A stretch of DNA of 64,000 bases, from assembly GCA_019351975.1 (NCBI GenBank), contig JABBOG010000005.1, positions 52,620 through 116,619 of the forward strand, read 5' to 3'. Shown here one piece after another: positions 9,888-18,362 of this stretch. This DNA comes from Acidobacteriota bacterium. Its GTDB lineage: Bacteria; Acidobacteriota; Terriglobia; Terriglobales; Acidobacteriaceae. The position numbers were made by a program, and so were the translations under genes. Under the pieces are notes generated by a model. It ran no database searches. It was not told the origin of the DNA and worked only from the letters and a program-made list of their open reading frames with translations. Every line of letters begins with the position of its first letter. The first letter of the stretch is position 1.

Positions 9888-10892
9888 TCAGCGGCTGTAT
9901 TGGAGCTTCGGAGCCGTCGGGTTCATGCGTTGGCAAGCGGATCGCAGCTCCTCCACGATGTCTTTGGTGACCTTTGCCAGCGTTCCATCCATGGTGCATC
10001 CGCTGGCGCTCTGATGACCACCACCGCCAAAGTGCTCTGCGATTTTGGAGACATCGAGTGCGCCACGGCTGCGCAGGCTCAAGCGAAACTGTGTTTTTCC
10101 CGGCAATTCGCGGAGAAAGGCCGCGCCTTCGATCCCTGCGATGCCAATCAGGTGATTGGCGACGCCTTCGCAGTCCTCGACGCTGGCACCAACGCTCTCC
10201 ATCTCCGCCAAGGTCACGTAGCTCCAGGAGACTGGGCCTTCGATCTGCAAGTTACTGAGTGCAATACCGAGAAGCCGCACCTTGCTGGCCGGGTTGCAGA
10301 AGTAAATGGCGCGCGCCAGCCGGTTCGCGTTCGCTCCGCTGTGGATCAGATGCTCCGCCATGGCGAAGGTGGAGGCGACGGTGCCGGGATAGTTGAACGA
10401 GCCCGTATCGGTGAGAATCGCTGCGTAGAGACACTCGGCCATGTCCGCCGTGACCTTGATTCCGGCAGCGATTGCGAGGTCATACACCATCGTTCCGACG
10501 GCGGCAGCCTCAGCGTCGATCCAGTTGAAGTCGGCGAATGGGCGACCGCTGCGGTGATGGTCGATGTTGATAATGAGCGCGGGTCTGTGTGCGTCGAACT
10601 CCGAACGGTCGATGCTGCTGCGCTCGATGCTGTCACACTCCAGAAGAATCAGTGCCTCAGCCTCAGGAAAGTGCCTGGAGATGCGGTCTGCGCCTGACAG
10701 AAAGTGGAAGTTTGGCGGAATGGAATCGACGAAGACTACAGTTGCCTGCTTGCCTAGCGCTTCGAGCAGGTGCATCATTCCGAGTGCAGAGCCGATGGCA
10801 TCTCCGTCCGGGCGGACATGCGAACTGATCGCGAAGACGTCGTGTATCCGGATGAGATTGAGCAAAGCTACGATAGAGTCTGAATTGTTCAT
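9888..10892 (-). CDS. nrnA: DHH/DHHA1 phosphoesterase, NrnA-like (oligoribonuclease/pAp phosphatase)
   Basis: NrnA-type enzymes degrade nano-RNA to mononucleotides and dephosphorylate pAp. The protein has 334 residues. The DHH domain has the metal-binding motifs HVRPDGDAIGS and NIDHHRSG, and the DHHA1 domain ends with the substrate-binding GGGGHQSASGC. All expected metal ligands are visible. It is 22 bp downstream of rbfA on the same strand, a common arrangement (rbfA-nrnA). The start ATG at 10892-10890 matches the usual N-terminus. Confidence 0.93.
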   Translation of the reverse strand: MNNSDSIVALLNLIRIHDVFAISSHVRPDGDAIGSALGMMHLLEALGKQATVVFVDSIPPNFHFLSGADRISRHFPEAEALILLECDSIERSSIDRSEFDAHRPALIINIDHHRSGRPFADFNWIDAEAAAVGTMVYDLAIAAGIKVTADMAECLYAAILTDTGSFNYPGTVASTFAMAEHLIHSGANANRLARAIYFCNPASKVRLLGIALSNLQIEGPVSWSYVTLAEMESVGASVEDCEGVANHLIGIAGIEGAAFLRELPGKTQFRLSLRSRGALDVSKIAEHFGGGGHQSASGCTMDGTLAKVTKDIVEELRSACQRMNPTAPKLQYSR

Positions 10893-10914
10893 GATGGCGG
10901 GGCTTCGAGCGGAG

Positions 10915-11334
10915 CTATTGGGTCGGCTCTGAGGTCACGGGTCTCTCCTTAGCTGCCTTATCGGCAAGTTTGCTCCGTCTCTTCTCCATGCGTCCAAGCA
11001 GTTCATCCATGCGGGAGTTAATCTTCTCGGAACGATCAATCGCGAAGGTGATCTCAGGCACGTGGCGGACGTTCATCCGATAGCGGATCTCCGTGCGAAT
11101 AAAGCCGCGGGCTGTCATCAGACCTTCCAGCGTCTCTTCTTCTTCCTTGGGCGTTCCTGTGACTGCGATGAAGACGCGGCACGACTTACCACCGGGCGCG
11201 AGTACGACCTCTGTGACATGACACGGAGCGATGCGTGGATCCGAGAGCTCGCCTTCAAGCATGGCGGTGATCTCTTCGGCGAAGGTGTTGACGACGCGTC
11301 CACGGTGGTACGTTCTGGCTCGTTGTTCGGGCAT
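10915..11334 (-). CDS. rbfA: 30S ribosome-binding factor RbfA
   Basis: RbfA is a small KH-type protein needed for late 30S subunit maturation and cold adaptation. The 139-residue protein opens MPEQRARTYHRGRVVNTFAEEI and contains the family's DPRI segment and the FIRTEIRYRMNVRHVPEITF strand-helix that follows the KH fold. A basic, Lys/Arg-rich C-terminal tail of about 30 residues follows. It lies between a DUF503 gene and nrnA on the same strand, which is the order seen downstream of infB in many bacteria, although here infB is about 10 kb away. Confidence 0.95.
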   Translation of the reverse strand: MPEQRARTYHRGRVVNTFAEEITAMLEGELSDPRIAPCHVTEVVLAPGGKSCRVFIAVTGTPKEEEETLEGLMTARGFIRTEIRYRMNVRHVPEITFAIDRSEKINSRMDELLGRMEKRRSKLADKAAKERPVTSEPTQ

Positions 11335-11393
11335 AACTGACTCTTTAGGGTAGCACTTCGCGGTGTATTACGTTGAATGTCGTTGATCGCCGA

Positions 11394-11699
11394 TCAATCG
11401 CTCAGAGATAGATCCATCTCAATGAAACTGTCGAGGATCTCGCAGCCCAGGCCAACGCAGAGGCGGCGGGCTGCCGCCTCGACCTCACGCAATTGGCCTT
11501 CCAGGTAGGACCTCGAGCTGGAAATTGCGGCGACGCCGATCGTAGCGCGATTCCAGAGGAGAGCGTCGTCTATCTCAGCGACGGATATGTTGAAGCTATG
11601 ACGCAACTTATCTTTGAGCGACCGCACCGCCTGTCGCCTGTCCTTGAGCGACTGCGCGTGTTCGATGGCAAGTTCAAGTGTGAGCGTGGCGATGGGCAT
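11394..11699 (-). CDS. DUF503 family protein (YlxP-like)
   Basis: A 101-residue protein beginning MPIATLTLELAIEHAQSLKDRR, matching the small DUF503/YlxP family, whose genes commonly sit next to rbfA and infB. The hallmark is the SLKDRRQAVRSLKDKLRHSFNISVAEID stretch, of which only part is quoted here: KDRRQAVRSLKDKLR. I chose the ATG at 11699; a TTG four codons upstream is also open but nearly touches the lacI stop. The molecular role of the family is not established; the context suggests ribosome assembly. It begins just after the LacI-type gene, so transcripts may overlap. Confidence 0.85.
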   Translation of the reverse strand: MPIATLTLELAIEHAQSLKDRRQAVRSLKDKLRHSFNISVAEIDDALLWNRATIGVAAISSSRSYLEGQLREVEAAARRLCVGLGCEILDSFIEMDLSLSD

Positions 11700-11711
11700 C
11701 GGCGTTTCCAA

Positions 11712-12782
11712 TCAGCGCATTCCCGGAGCAGGCGCGGTAGAGTTACGCTCCACAAATGTTGGCAGGACAAGGATAGAATGCCGGTTCTCAGGCTGGGGTT
11801 CGTTGGACCGATGCGCATCGATCCGCTGCAGCAATGCTGTCGCAGCGGCGCGGCCCATCTCCTGCATGGGTTGGCGCACCGTCGTCAGTGGAGGATGATT
11901 GGTCGATGCACCTAGGATGTCGTCGAACCCGACCACGGAGACCTGCATAGGTACGTCGAGACCGGCCTCGCGCAGCGCGACGATGGCGCCCATCGCAGAC
12001 AGGTCGTTGAAGGCAAAGACGGCGGTGAATGAAGCTCCAGTGGAGAGCAGCTTGTGGGTTGCGACGCGTCCGGGCTCCAGCGTCGGATTATCGCCTTCAA
12101 GTGCGATGACTAACTTCGGATGTATCGGAACGCCGATCTCGGCAGCTACCTTGACGATAGCGGCCCAGCGGGCCTGGGTGTCCGAGCTGAAGCTCTGACC
12201 CTTGATGAACGCAATGTTGCGATGGCCAAGGCGGAACAGGTGCTCCAGCGCATAGCGTGCAGCGAGCGTGTGGTCCAGCTCAATGTTGAGGATGGAATCG
12301 CTGCGTCGGTGACCGGACACTGCGACTACAGGCACGGTCAGTTCGACATCGAGCGCAGAGTCGACCGCGATGATGCCCTCGACCGCGCGCGAGAGCAGCA
12401 GCGTCGGATAATCGCGCAGCAACTCACTGCGGTGATGATGGCTGACGACAAAGTAAAAATAGCCACTCAACAGAAGTACATCTTCAATGCCACTCAAGAC
12501 TGTCGCAGCGTATCCTCCGCTGATCTCCGGCACCATCACTCCGATGGTTTGCGAACGCCGACTGCGCAGGCCGCGCGCCAGCGGACTTGCCTTGTAGTTC
12601 ATCTCCGCTGCGGCTGCGAGGACCCGCTTCTGCGTTGCTACCGAGATGCGGTGGGTATGACCCGAGTTGTTGATGACACGCGAGACTGTGGTCTGCGAGA
12701 GCCCCAGATGTGCGGCCAGGTCCTTAAGGCTACCGCCAGCGCCCATTCGTTGTACCGCGTCGATCTTGTGTTCGTTCGCCAT
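11712..12782 (-). CDS. LacI family transcriptional regulator
   Basis: A 356-residue repressor-type protein. The N-terminal helix-turn-helix reads LKDLAAHLGLSQTTVSRVIN, followed by the hinge helix (SPLARGLRSR) whose Leu normally inserts into the central CpG of the operator. A periplasmic-binding-protein-like effector domain follows, including the conserved FNDLSAMGAI and VVGFDDI segments. Upstream on the same strand is a TonB-dependent receptor whose promoter contains three palindromes with central CG, suggesting this protein represses it. Effectors of this family are usually sugars; the actual ligand is unknown. A terminator separates the two genes. Confidence 0.93.
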   Translation of the reverse strand: MANEHKIDAVQRMGAGGSLKDLAAHLGLSQTTVSRVINNSGHTHRISVATQKRVLAAAAEMNYKASPLARGLRSRRSQTIGVMVPEISGGYAATVLSGIEDVLLLSGYFYFVVSHHHRSELLRDYPTLLLSRAVEGIIAVDSALDVELTVPVVAVSGHRRSDSILNIELDHTLAARYALEHLFRLGHRNIAFIKGQSFSSDTQARWAAIVKVAAEIGVPIHPKLVIALEGDNPTLEPGRVATHKLLSTGASFTAVFAFNDLSAMGAIVALREAGLDVPMQVSVVGFDDILGASTNHPPLTTVRQPMQEMGRAAATALLQRIDAHRSNEPQPENRHSILVLPTFVERNSTAPAPGMR

Positions 12783-12812
12783 GGAGAGGTTCTATCCAGA
12801 GTAACCGCAAAA

Positions 12813-12842
12813 GACCGAGGGCACGTTGCTCCGCCCTCGGTC
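12813..12842 (-). terminator. Rho-independent terminator after the TonB receptor gene
   Basis: On the minus strand a perfect 10-bp stem (GACCGAGGGC with GCCCTCGGTC, 10-nt loop) is followed by TTTTGC. It lies 25 bases after the receptor stop codon and 31 bases before the lacI-type start, so the regulator probably has its own promoter or depends on read-through. Confidence 0.82.
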
Positions 12843-12866
12843 TCTTGCGTCAGTTGGTTCAGATCT

Positions 12867-15800
12867 TCAGAATGAGAAGCGTCCCTGAAAGCTGATGGTA
12901 CGAGCACCCAGAAGCAGGATGTCCTGGCCGAAGTTTGGTGAATTGATATTGTTCGCAATTCCAGTGACATTCAGGTTTGAGTTGTTGAACAGATTGAACG
13001 CCTGCGCACTGATCTCAAACTGAGCGTTCTCGCCAAGCACAGGTATCTTTGGAAGGCCGAAGATCTTGCTCAACGTGCCGTCTACGTCCTTATACCCCGG
13101 GCCATTGAACGAGTTACGCGAAAGCCCAGGCGCAGGCGGCAGCGATGCATTCACTCCAGGGTACGTACCGGTCATCGCGGAGGCGAAGTTCGGCACGTTG
13201 AAGTACTTGTTTGAGTACGCGACCACAGTATTCTTATTGCCATTGATAGTCGCGGTCGGAGCAGTTTGCCCGGTCAAAATACCGGCGTAGTTGCTGCCGG
13301 CTTCGAACGCGCTGTTGCTGGTCGATTTGCCTCCGCCGCCAAGGTAGTAAGGACGCAGATTTTCGTAGTTGCCCGAGTTCTGGCAATTGGAGCAGTACAG
13401 CGACTGCGCAATGCCATAGTTCGGCGTCCATCCGTAGCCGGTGTGGATGTTGAAGATTCCGCTGAGCGTCCATCCTCCCACCGTCTTCTCCAACCAGCCA
13501 TTTTTTCCGTGGAAGATGACAGGTTGCCACATGCCGAAGGCTTTGAAGGACTTGCCTACGTTGAAGTCGGAGCGCCCCCAGGCATAGCGTGGACTATCGG
13601 GATAGTAAGGATCCTCCTCGTAAGGACCAGAGCCGTTATCCATGCTCTTGGCCCACATAAACTGTGCGTCCAAAGAATAGTGGTGTGAGAACGGATGCTT
13701 CAGCTCCGCGATCATGGCGTTGTTGTTGGACGCGCCAGTGTTGGCGTAATAGTCCACCGCCGTGACCAGCGGGTTCAAAGGAACGCCGAGGCGTAGCGCA
13801 TTCGCGTTCGCGTTCTCCTGCGTGATCAGATGGTGCGACGAGCTTCCCTGATATCCAAGCGACGCGATGAGCTGACTTCCGATGTTGTACTCCGTATCGA
13901 GCGAGTAGTGCTCGGAGTATGCCGTTGGAAGTCCACCGGTGGTGTTGCCCACTGCTGTAATCGTTGCATTACCTGCTGTGGGAAGATTCTGCGCGTTGTA
14001 CGCCGTAACGGTGTTGGGATTGGAAGCAAAGCCATTCAGCGATGTTGGGCTGCTGGAGATGCCGTATAGAATCGCCGGGTTGATGCTGGAGGGGGACGCG
14101 CTCGTGAAGCTGTAGTACCCCTGCGCGGGTGGGTTATACGCTACGTTTGAGGAGATCGCGATCTCCTGCTGGTTGTAGTTGAGGCCATAGCCACCGCGTA
14201 CGACTGCCTTATCGTGAAATACCGCCGGACTCCAGTTGAAGCCAAGTTGCGGTCCGAAGTTGGTCTTCTGCGGCGTCCATACGTTCCCACCCTGCCTCAT
14301 ATTGATGCCCGTGTACAAGCTGGAACCAGTGCCGAACTGCACGGTGCTTATGTTGTTCTGTTTGTCATAGAGCGATCCGAAGTAGGTATAGCGAACCCCG
14401 GCGTGCAGCGTCAGATTGGGGCGAACTTTCCAGTCATCCTGGAAGAAGAAGCCGAGCAGATTTTGACGCTGGTCCTGACGATTTCCGCCCGGAGTGCCGG
14501 TCTTTGTATTGAAGTTGCCAGCCTCCGTGCTGGGCGCATCGTTCAGGAAGTCCCAGATGTTGTAGAACCCGTAGGTCGGCCGGCCGATAGGATCAGACAG
14601 GTAGTGCAGGTTGGTGTAGTCGCCGCCGAACTTGATGGTGTTCTGCCCGATAATCTTCGTTGCGACATCCTTGTATCCGTACGTCCACTGATTCAGGATC
14701 GCACCGAGAGGCGTGCCAAATTGATTGACGGTGATCGATCCGATCTGGTCAATCGTATCTGCAGGCAGGCCGACGGGTTCCTGCGGATTCGATGCGATCT
14801 CGTTATATCTCCAACCGGCGGCATTGGCGCGCGCTTCGTTCAGGAAGTTCGGCGAAAACGTGTGATTCCAGATCACGGAGAACGCGTCGTTGATCTGGCT
14901 ATGGTGAAAGAGGTTGTACGCGCGTGAACCGCCGTTGTAGTCCGTGGAACCCTGCGGCACCCAGTAGATCGCAAAGGCCACGTGATCGATCTTCGTCACG
15001 TCTGCGTCGAGGCGTCCGTTGTACTGCGTGTAGTACGAAGAGAATGGGCTGCTCACCGCAAAGTCGGCAATGTCCGCGACATTGGTCAGACCGCTGCCCA
15101 CACCGGGATTGACCGAAGTTCCCGTCTCTGTAGGGTCCTGCGTGCCGAGCGGCGAGGTCAGCGGCGATCCGATGTTCAATCCCTGACCCGCAATCGTTCT
15201 GCAGTTCACGCCTTCTACAAGGCCGATCGATTGGCAGTTCGCCGTGATAATCCCGGTCGATGTAACGCCCGACCCGGGGAACGTGAGAAACGTAGAAGCG
15301 ATGCTTCCCTTCGGTCCCAGGGCGTCGAATGCGGAGGTGTCATACCATCCAGTTCCTGTCGCAGTCGAGTTATCGGGAGACGTCTCATAGTCGAAGAAGA
15401 AGAAGATTCTGTTCTTGATAATCGGGCCGCCGATGCTCCCGCCATATTGGTTGAAGCGCGACGTATCCTTGATCGGATGCGTGATGATTCCCGGCTCGAC
15501 AATCGTGTGCTGATACGCATTCAGGCCCGGTCGATGCAGGCCGAAGAACAGGCTTCCATGCAGCGTATTGGTTCCGCTCTTGGACGTGACCATGGTCTGC
15601 GCACCGCTGAAACGGCCATTCTCCGCGTCATAGTCGTTGGTCACGACGCGGATATTGGCGATCGAATCTTCATCCGGTGTGATGACCGTCGTTCCGCCCC
15701 AGACGGCGCTCGCAGTGCTGATGCCGTCGATCGAGATGCCGTTGGTCTCATACTGGCCGCCATTGGCATTCGCCTGCGGACCATTCTCTGTGGGCGCCTG

Positions 15801-16445
15801 GCCGCCCGATCCAGAGCCGCCCGGCCCCTGCGTTCCCGGATTGCTATTGACGCCGCCGCCTGCGCTCTGCGATCCGTCGCTTACGGTGCCCGGGACCAGC
15901 TGCGTCAGCGTAAACGGATCGCGGTTCCAGGATGGCAACTGCTGCAAGTCTTTCGACGTGATCGTTCCGCCGATGTTTGCGGTCTCGGTGTCCATGGCAG
16001 GATGATCTGACGCGTCCACCGTTACCTGTTGCGTTGTCCCAGCCAAGGGGAGCTTCACCGTGAGCGAGTTTGCCTGCTCTGGAATGAACTGAAGATTATT
16101 GAGCGTCGTCTGCTGAAATCCCGCGTGATCTGCAGTCAACGTGAAGACGTCCGATGGCAGCGCGTTGAAGTTGAAGACGCCAGCGCCATCGCTCTTGTGC
16201 ACCAGCGTTGCGTTGGTTGCGTTGTCTTTGAGCGTAACGGTCGCGCCAGGAATCACAGCCCCCGTGGTGTCGGTAACCACGCCCTGAACCGAGGTGCGGA
16301 ACTGCGCGTGGGCAAGAGACGCCGTGAAGAATGCCGCGCAGAGTACGAGCGCAGAGAAAGCAGAGCGGGTCACGCTGTGACGTGACGCACGTGCGCATGG
16401 GAGAGAGGGTATTCCCCTGCTGGAGATGGAGCGTATGTACAACAT
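12867..16445 (-). CDS. TonB-dependent receptor with carboxypeptidase-regulatory-like domain
   Basis: A 1192-residue outer-membrane receptor for TonB-powered uptake. The start is the ATG at 16445 with GGAGG four bases upstream; the 64-codon upstream extension overlaps the promoter and operators and is rejected. A signal peptide (about 1-50, ending SLAHAQ) precedes a carboxypeptidase-regulatory-like Ig domain (VQGVVTDTTGAVIPGATV), a plug region and a long beta barrel ending in Phe (ISFQGRFSF). This layout is typical of acidobacterial receptors. No classic TonB-box was identified with confidence. Its promoter carries LacI-type operators and a LacI gene lies downstream, which points to a carbohydrate or related nutrient as the substrate, by inference. 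Confidence 0.9.
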   Translation of the reverse strand: MLYIRSISSRGIPSLPCARASRHSVTRSAFSALVLCAAFFTASLAHAQFRTSVQGVVTDTTGAVIPGATVTLKDNATNATLVHKSDGAGVFNFNALPSDVFTLTADHAGFQQTTLNNLQFIPEQANSLTVKLPLAGTTQQVTVDASDHPAMDTETANIGGTITSKDLQQLPSWNRDPFTLTQLVPGTVSDGSQSAGGGVNSNPGTQGPGGSGSGGQAPTENGPQANANGGQYETNGISIDGISTASAVWGGTTVITPDEDSIANIRVVTNDYDAENGRFSGAQTMVTSKSGTNTLHGSLFFGLHRPGLNAYQHTIVEPGIITHPIKDTSRFNQYGGSIGGPIIKNRIFFFFDYETSPDNSTATGTGWYDTSAFDALGPKGSIASTFLTFPGSGVTSTGIITANCQSIGLVEGVNCRTIAGQGLNIGSPLTSPLGTQDPTETGTSVNPGVGSGLTNVADIADFAVSSPFSSYYTQYNGRLDADVTKIDHVAFAIYWVPQGSTDYNGGSRAYNLFHHSQINDAFSVIWNHTFSPNFLNEARANAAGWRYNEIASNPQEPVGLPADTIDQIGSITVNQFGTPLGAILNQWTYGYKDVATKIIGQNTIKFGGDYTNLHYLSDPIGRPTYGFYNIWDFLNDAPSTEAGNFNTKTGTPGGNRQDQRQNLLGFFFQDDWKVRPNLTLHAGVRYTYFGSLYDKQNNISTVQFGTGSSLYTGINMRQGGNVWTPQKTNFGPQLGFNWSPAVFHDKAVVRGGYGLNYNQQEIAISSNVAYNPPAQGYYSFTSASPSSINPAILYGISSSPTSLNGFASNPNTVTAYNAQNLPTAGNATITAVGNTTGGLPTAYSEHYSLDTEYNIGSQLIASLGYQGSSSHHLITQENANANALRLGVPLNPLVTAVDYYANTGASNNNAMIAELKHPFSHHYSLDAQFMWAKSMDNGSGPYEEDPYYPDSPRYAWGRSDFNVGKSFKAFGMWQPVIFHGKNGWLEKTVGGWTLSGIFNIHTGYGWTPNYGIAQSLYCSNCQNSGNYENLRPYYLGGGGKSTSNSAFEAGSNYAGILTGQTAPTATINGNKNTVVAYSNKYFNVPNFASAMTGTYPGVNASLPPAPGLSRNSFNGPGYKDVDGTLSKIFGLPKIPVLGENAQFEISAQAFNLFNNSNLNVTGIANNINSPNFGQDILLLGARTISFQGRFSF

Positions 16446-16515
16446 GGTGCCTCCGAAGGCGGTACGGTATCTGTGTTGTCTTATGGTCTTATCGGTCTTG
16501 TCTGGGAGCATGAGC

Positions 16516-16560
16516 GCAAACGATTGCTCAATGAGCGCAAGCGATTGTGCAACCGTTTGT
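16516..16560 (-). promoter_or_regulatory. Three LacI-type operator-like palindromes
   Basis: Read on the plus strand, three 12-mers fit GCAANCGNTTGY: GCAAACGATTGC at 16516-16527, GCAAGCGATTGT at 16537-16548 and GCAACCGTTTGT at 16549-16560. Each has the central CG typical of LacI-family operators. Centres are 21 and 12 bp apart, so the first two sit on the same helix face. They lie directly after the candidate -10 box, a position where bound repressor would block initiation. The adjacent lacI-type gene is the obvious candidate regulator. Binding has not been shown. Confidence 0.7.
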
Positions 16561-16589
16561 TTGTAACAGTCCAAAAGCACGAATGTCAA
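16560..16589 (-). promoter_or_regulatory. Candidate sigma-70 type promoter for the TonB receptor
   Basis: On the minus strand TTGACA (16589-16584, perfect -35) is followed after 18 bases by TACAAA (16565-16560, four of six matches to the -10 consensus). The expected start point, around 16553, falls within the operator cluster and would give a leader of about 108 bases before the ATG at 16445. Confidence 0.55.
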
Positions 16590-16655
16590 ACCGAAGTCGC
16601 ATCCATTGCCGTCAAAATCGAGTGACTGCGGCCACAAACTCTTACGGGTGCCGCG

Positions 16656-18254
16656 TCACTTCGCGGGGGTCGTCGTCGCAGCCAGTAGCTGGATGATCGC
16701 CGCGCCGCTGGGGCTGCCCTGCCCCGAACACGCGTCCCACCCCGGGCCAGCGGAGAACCCGCCGTTCGTACCCTGCGTAATGTCGTGAAACGCGCTGCCC
16801 GCGTTGTTGCCGTAGAGCGTCGGATTCACGAACCCCGCCGTTCCACCATTCTGCTCATTGGAGAGTGCGATCAGCGCAGCCCAGAGCGGAGCTACAGCGC
16901 TCGTGCCTCCGATGACCTGCGTCTGTCCGTCCACATCAACCGTGTACCCGGTGGAAGGATCGGCGTCCCCCGCGACGTCCGGCACACCCCGACCCCCACC
17001 CGAGGTCGTCGGCGCTGGAACATTCGAGTTCTGCTGCCAGCTTGGCAGCGGAAAGAGGTCGCTCACGCCACCACCAGTTGCGCCTTCACCCAAAGCCAGC
17101 TCGTTCCAGACGACCTCGCTCTCGATGGTCGAGCCGGAGCCCACGAGCTTTGTTCCGCCGCACGCCAGCACATGCGGTGAGGATGCAGGGAAATCCACGT
17201 AATTCGTCGTTCCGCTCACGCCGTCGGTCGATCCGTTGTCGCCGCACGCGACCACGATGGTGACGCCAAGAGCGGCGGCGGCCTCACACGCTGCATTCAT
17301 TGCGGTGGTAGCCTGCGTCGTCCAATCGGGCTCAGGGCCGCCCCAGCTGATCGAAATGACACTAGGCTTGTTGACGGTGTCGTGCACCGCTGTAGAGATC
17401 GCATCGGTGAAGCCCTGGTCTGTGTTCGGCGTAAAGTACACCACCACCTTCGCGCCTGTAGCGACCGAGGCCGCCACCTCGATGTCCAGCATCACCTCGC
17501 CGTCCGCCGACGTTCCCGGTGCGTTTGTACCTCCATCGACAGAGACGGTGGTGACGGTAGGCGCGGGCAGGCCGAGGCTCTGAAAGTATGTAGCGAGGTC
17601 CGCGGTGCTGTAGCCTCCGCCGAGTTCGATCAAGCCAATCGTCTGTCTACTGGCGGTCGCGCCTGCCGGAAACCCATACAGTTGTGCAACCTGCAACGGC
17701 GTATACGAGACGTTGGTTGCACGCGGATGCGCGATGCGAAAGTGAGGCTGCGCCTGCGGCCTGTCGTCCAACCCAAGCACGGCGACGACATGGCCGTTGA
17801 GGCTCTCAGGGATGGTAATCGCGCCTTCCCGCACGCGAAAACTTTTGCCGCTAGCGGTCGTATGCACGGCCAGCGATACACCGAACGCCTGCTGCATCGC
17901 GTCCACGCTTCCGGTAAGGTGTACCGTGCATCGGCCCGGTTGTTCGGTGGGTTCGGCGGAGAGACCGTACTCGGTTGCGAACGACTGCAACAACTCCACC
18001 GACGCGGGATTCGCTCCGTGGCGCTCCGCGTATGTGGCACGCGAAAGTCGCTCCTGTGGGCCTTCTTTCATCTTGTACGGAGCCTTCGGCGGTACAACGA
18101 CGGAGACGGTAATATCTTTGCCCGTCGGCGCGGTCGCTGTCGTTCCCCGTCCCGCTACCCCAAGAGTCCGCTCCGACTCTCCCGGATAGGGCTTTCGTTC
18201 GCTTCCAGTAAGTGAAACTCTGCGCTGCGATGCAAACCGGTTGGAACCTGCCAT
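16656..18254 (-). CDS. S53 family peptidase (sedolisin/kumamolisin type)
   Basis: Sedolisins are acid-active serine-carboxyl endopeptidases. The 532-residue protein has a pro-kumamolisin activation domain (about 30-170) and a catalytic domain with the Glu-x-x-x-Asp pair in GEVMLDIEV, the oxyanion Asp in VACGDNGS, and the nucleophile Ser in GGTSAVAPLW. The calcium site near the C-terminus is present (FHDITQGTNG and GPGWDACSG). The ATG at 18254 has GGAG seven bases upstream. No signal peptide is visible at the N-terminus, as in the Bacillus kumamolisins, so the export route is unclear. It is divergent from the M24 peptidase gene. Confidence 0.93.
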   Translation of the reverse strand: MAGSNRFASQRRVSLTGSERKPYPGESERTLGVAGRGTTATAPTGKDITVSVVVPPKAPYKMKEGPQERLSRATYAERHGANPASVELLQSFATEYGLSAEPTEQPGRCTVHLTGSVDAMQQAFGVSLAVHTTASGKSFRVREGAITIPESLNGHVVAVLGLDDRPQAQPHFRIAHPRATNVSYTPLQVAQLYGFPAGATASRQTIGLIELGGGYSTADLATYFQSLGLPAPTVTTVSVDGGTNAPGTSADGEVMLDIEVAASVATGAKVVVYFTPNTDQGFTDAISTAVHDTVNKPSVISISWGGPEPDWTTQATTAMNAACEAAAALGVTIVVACGDNGSTDGVSGTTNYVDFPASSPHVLACGGTKLVGSGSTIESEVVWNELALGEGATGGGVSDLFPLPSWQQNSNVPAPTTSGGGRGVPDVAGDADPSTGYTVDVDGQTQVIGGTSAVAPLWAALIALSNEQNGGTAGFVNPTLYGNNAGSAFHDITQGTNGGFSAGPGWDACSGQGSPSGAAIIQLLAATTTPAK

Positions 18255-18362
18255 GAAGATACTCCTCCGAAGTTATCTAGAGTTGGATGCGTGTCAGCTC
18301 GTCCGCGCAATGCACAGCTTTGCCTGCACAACATACCGGCTACAAACGCTAAGATGATACCC

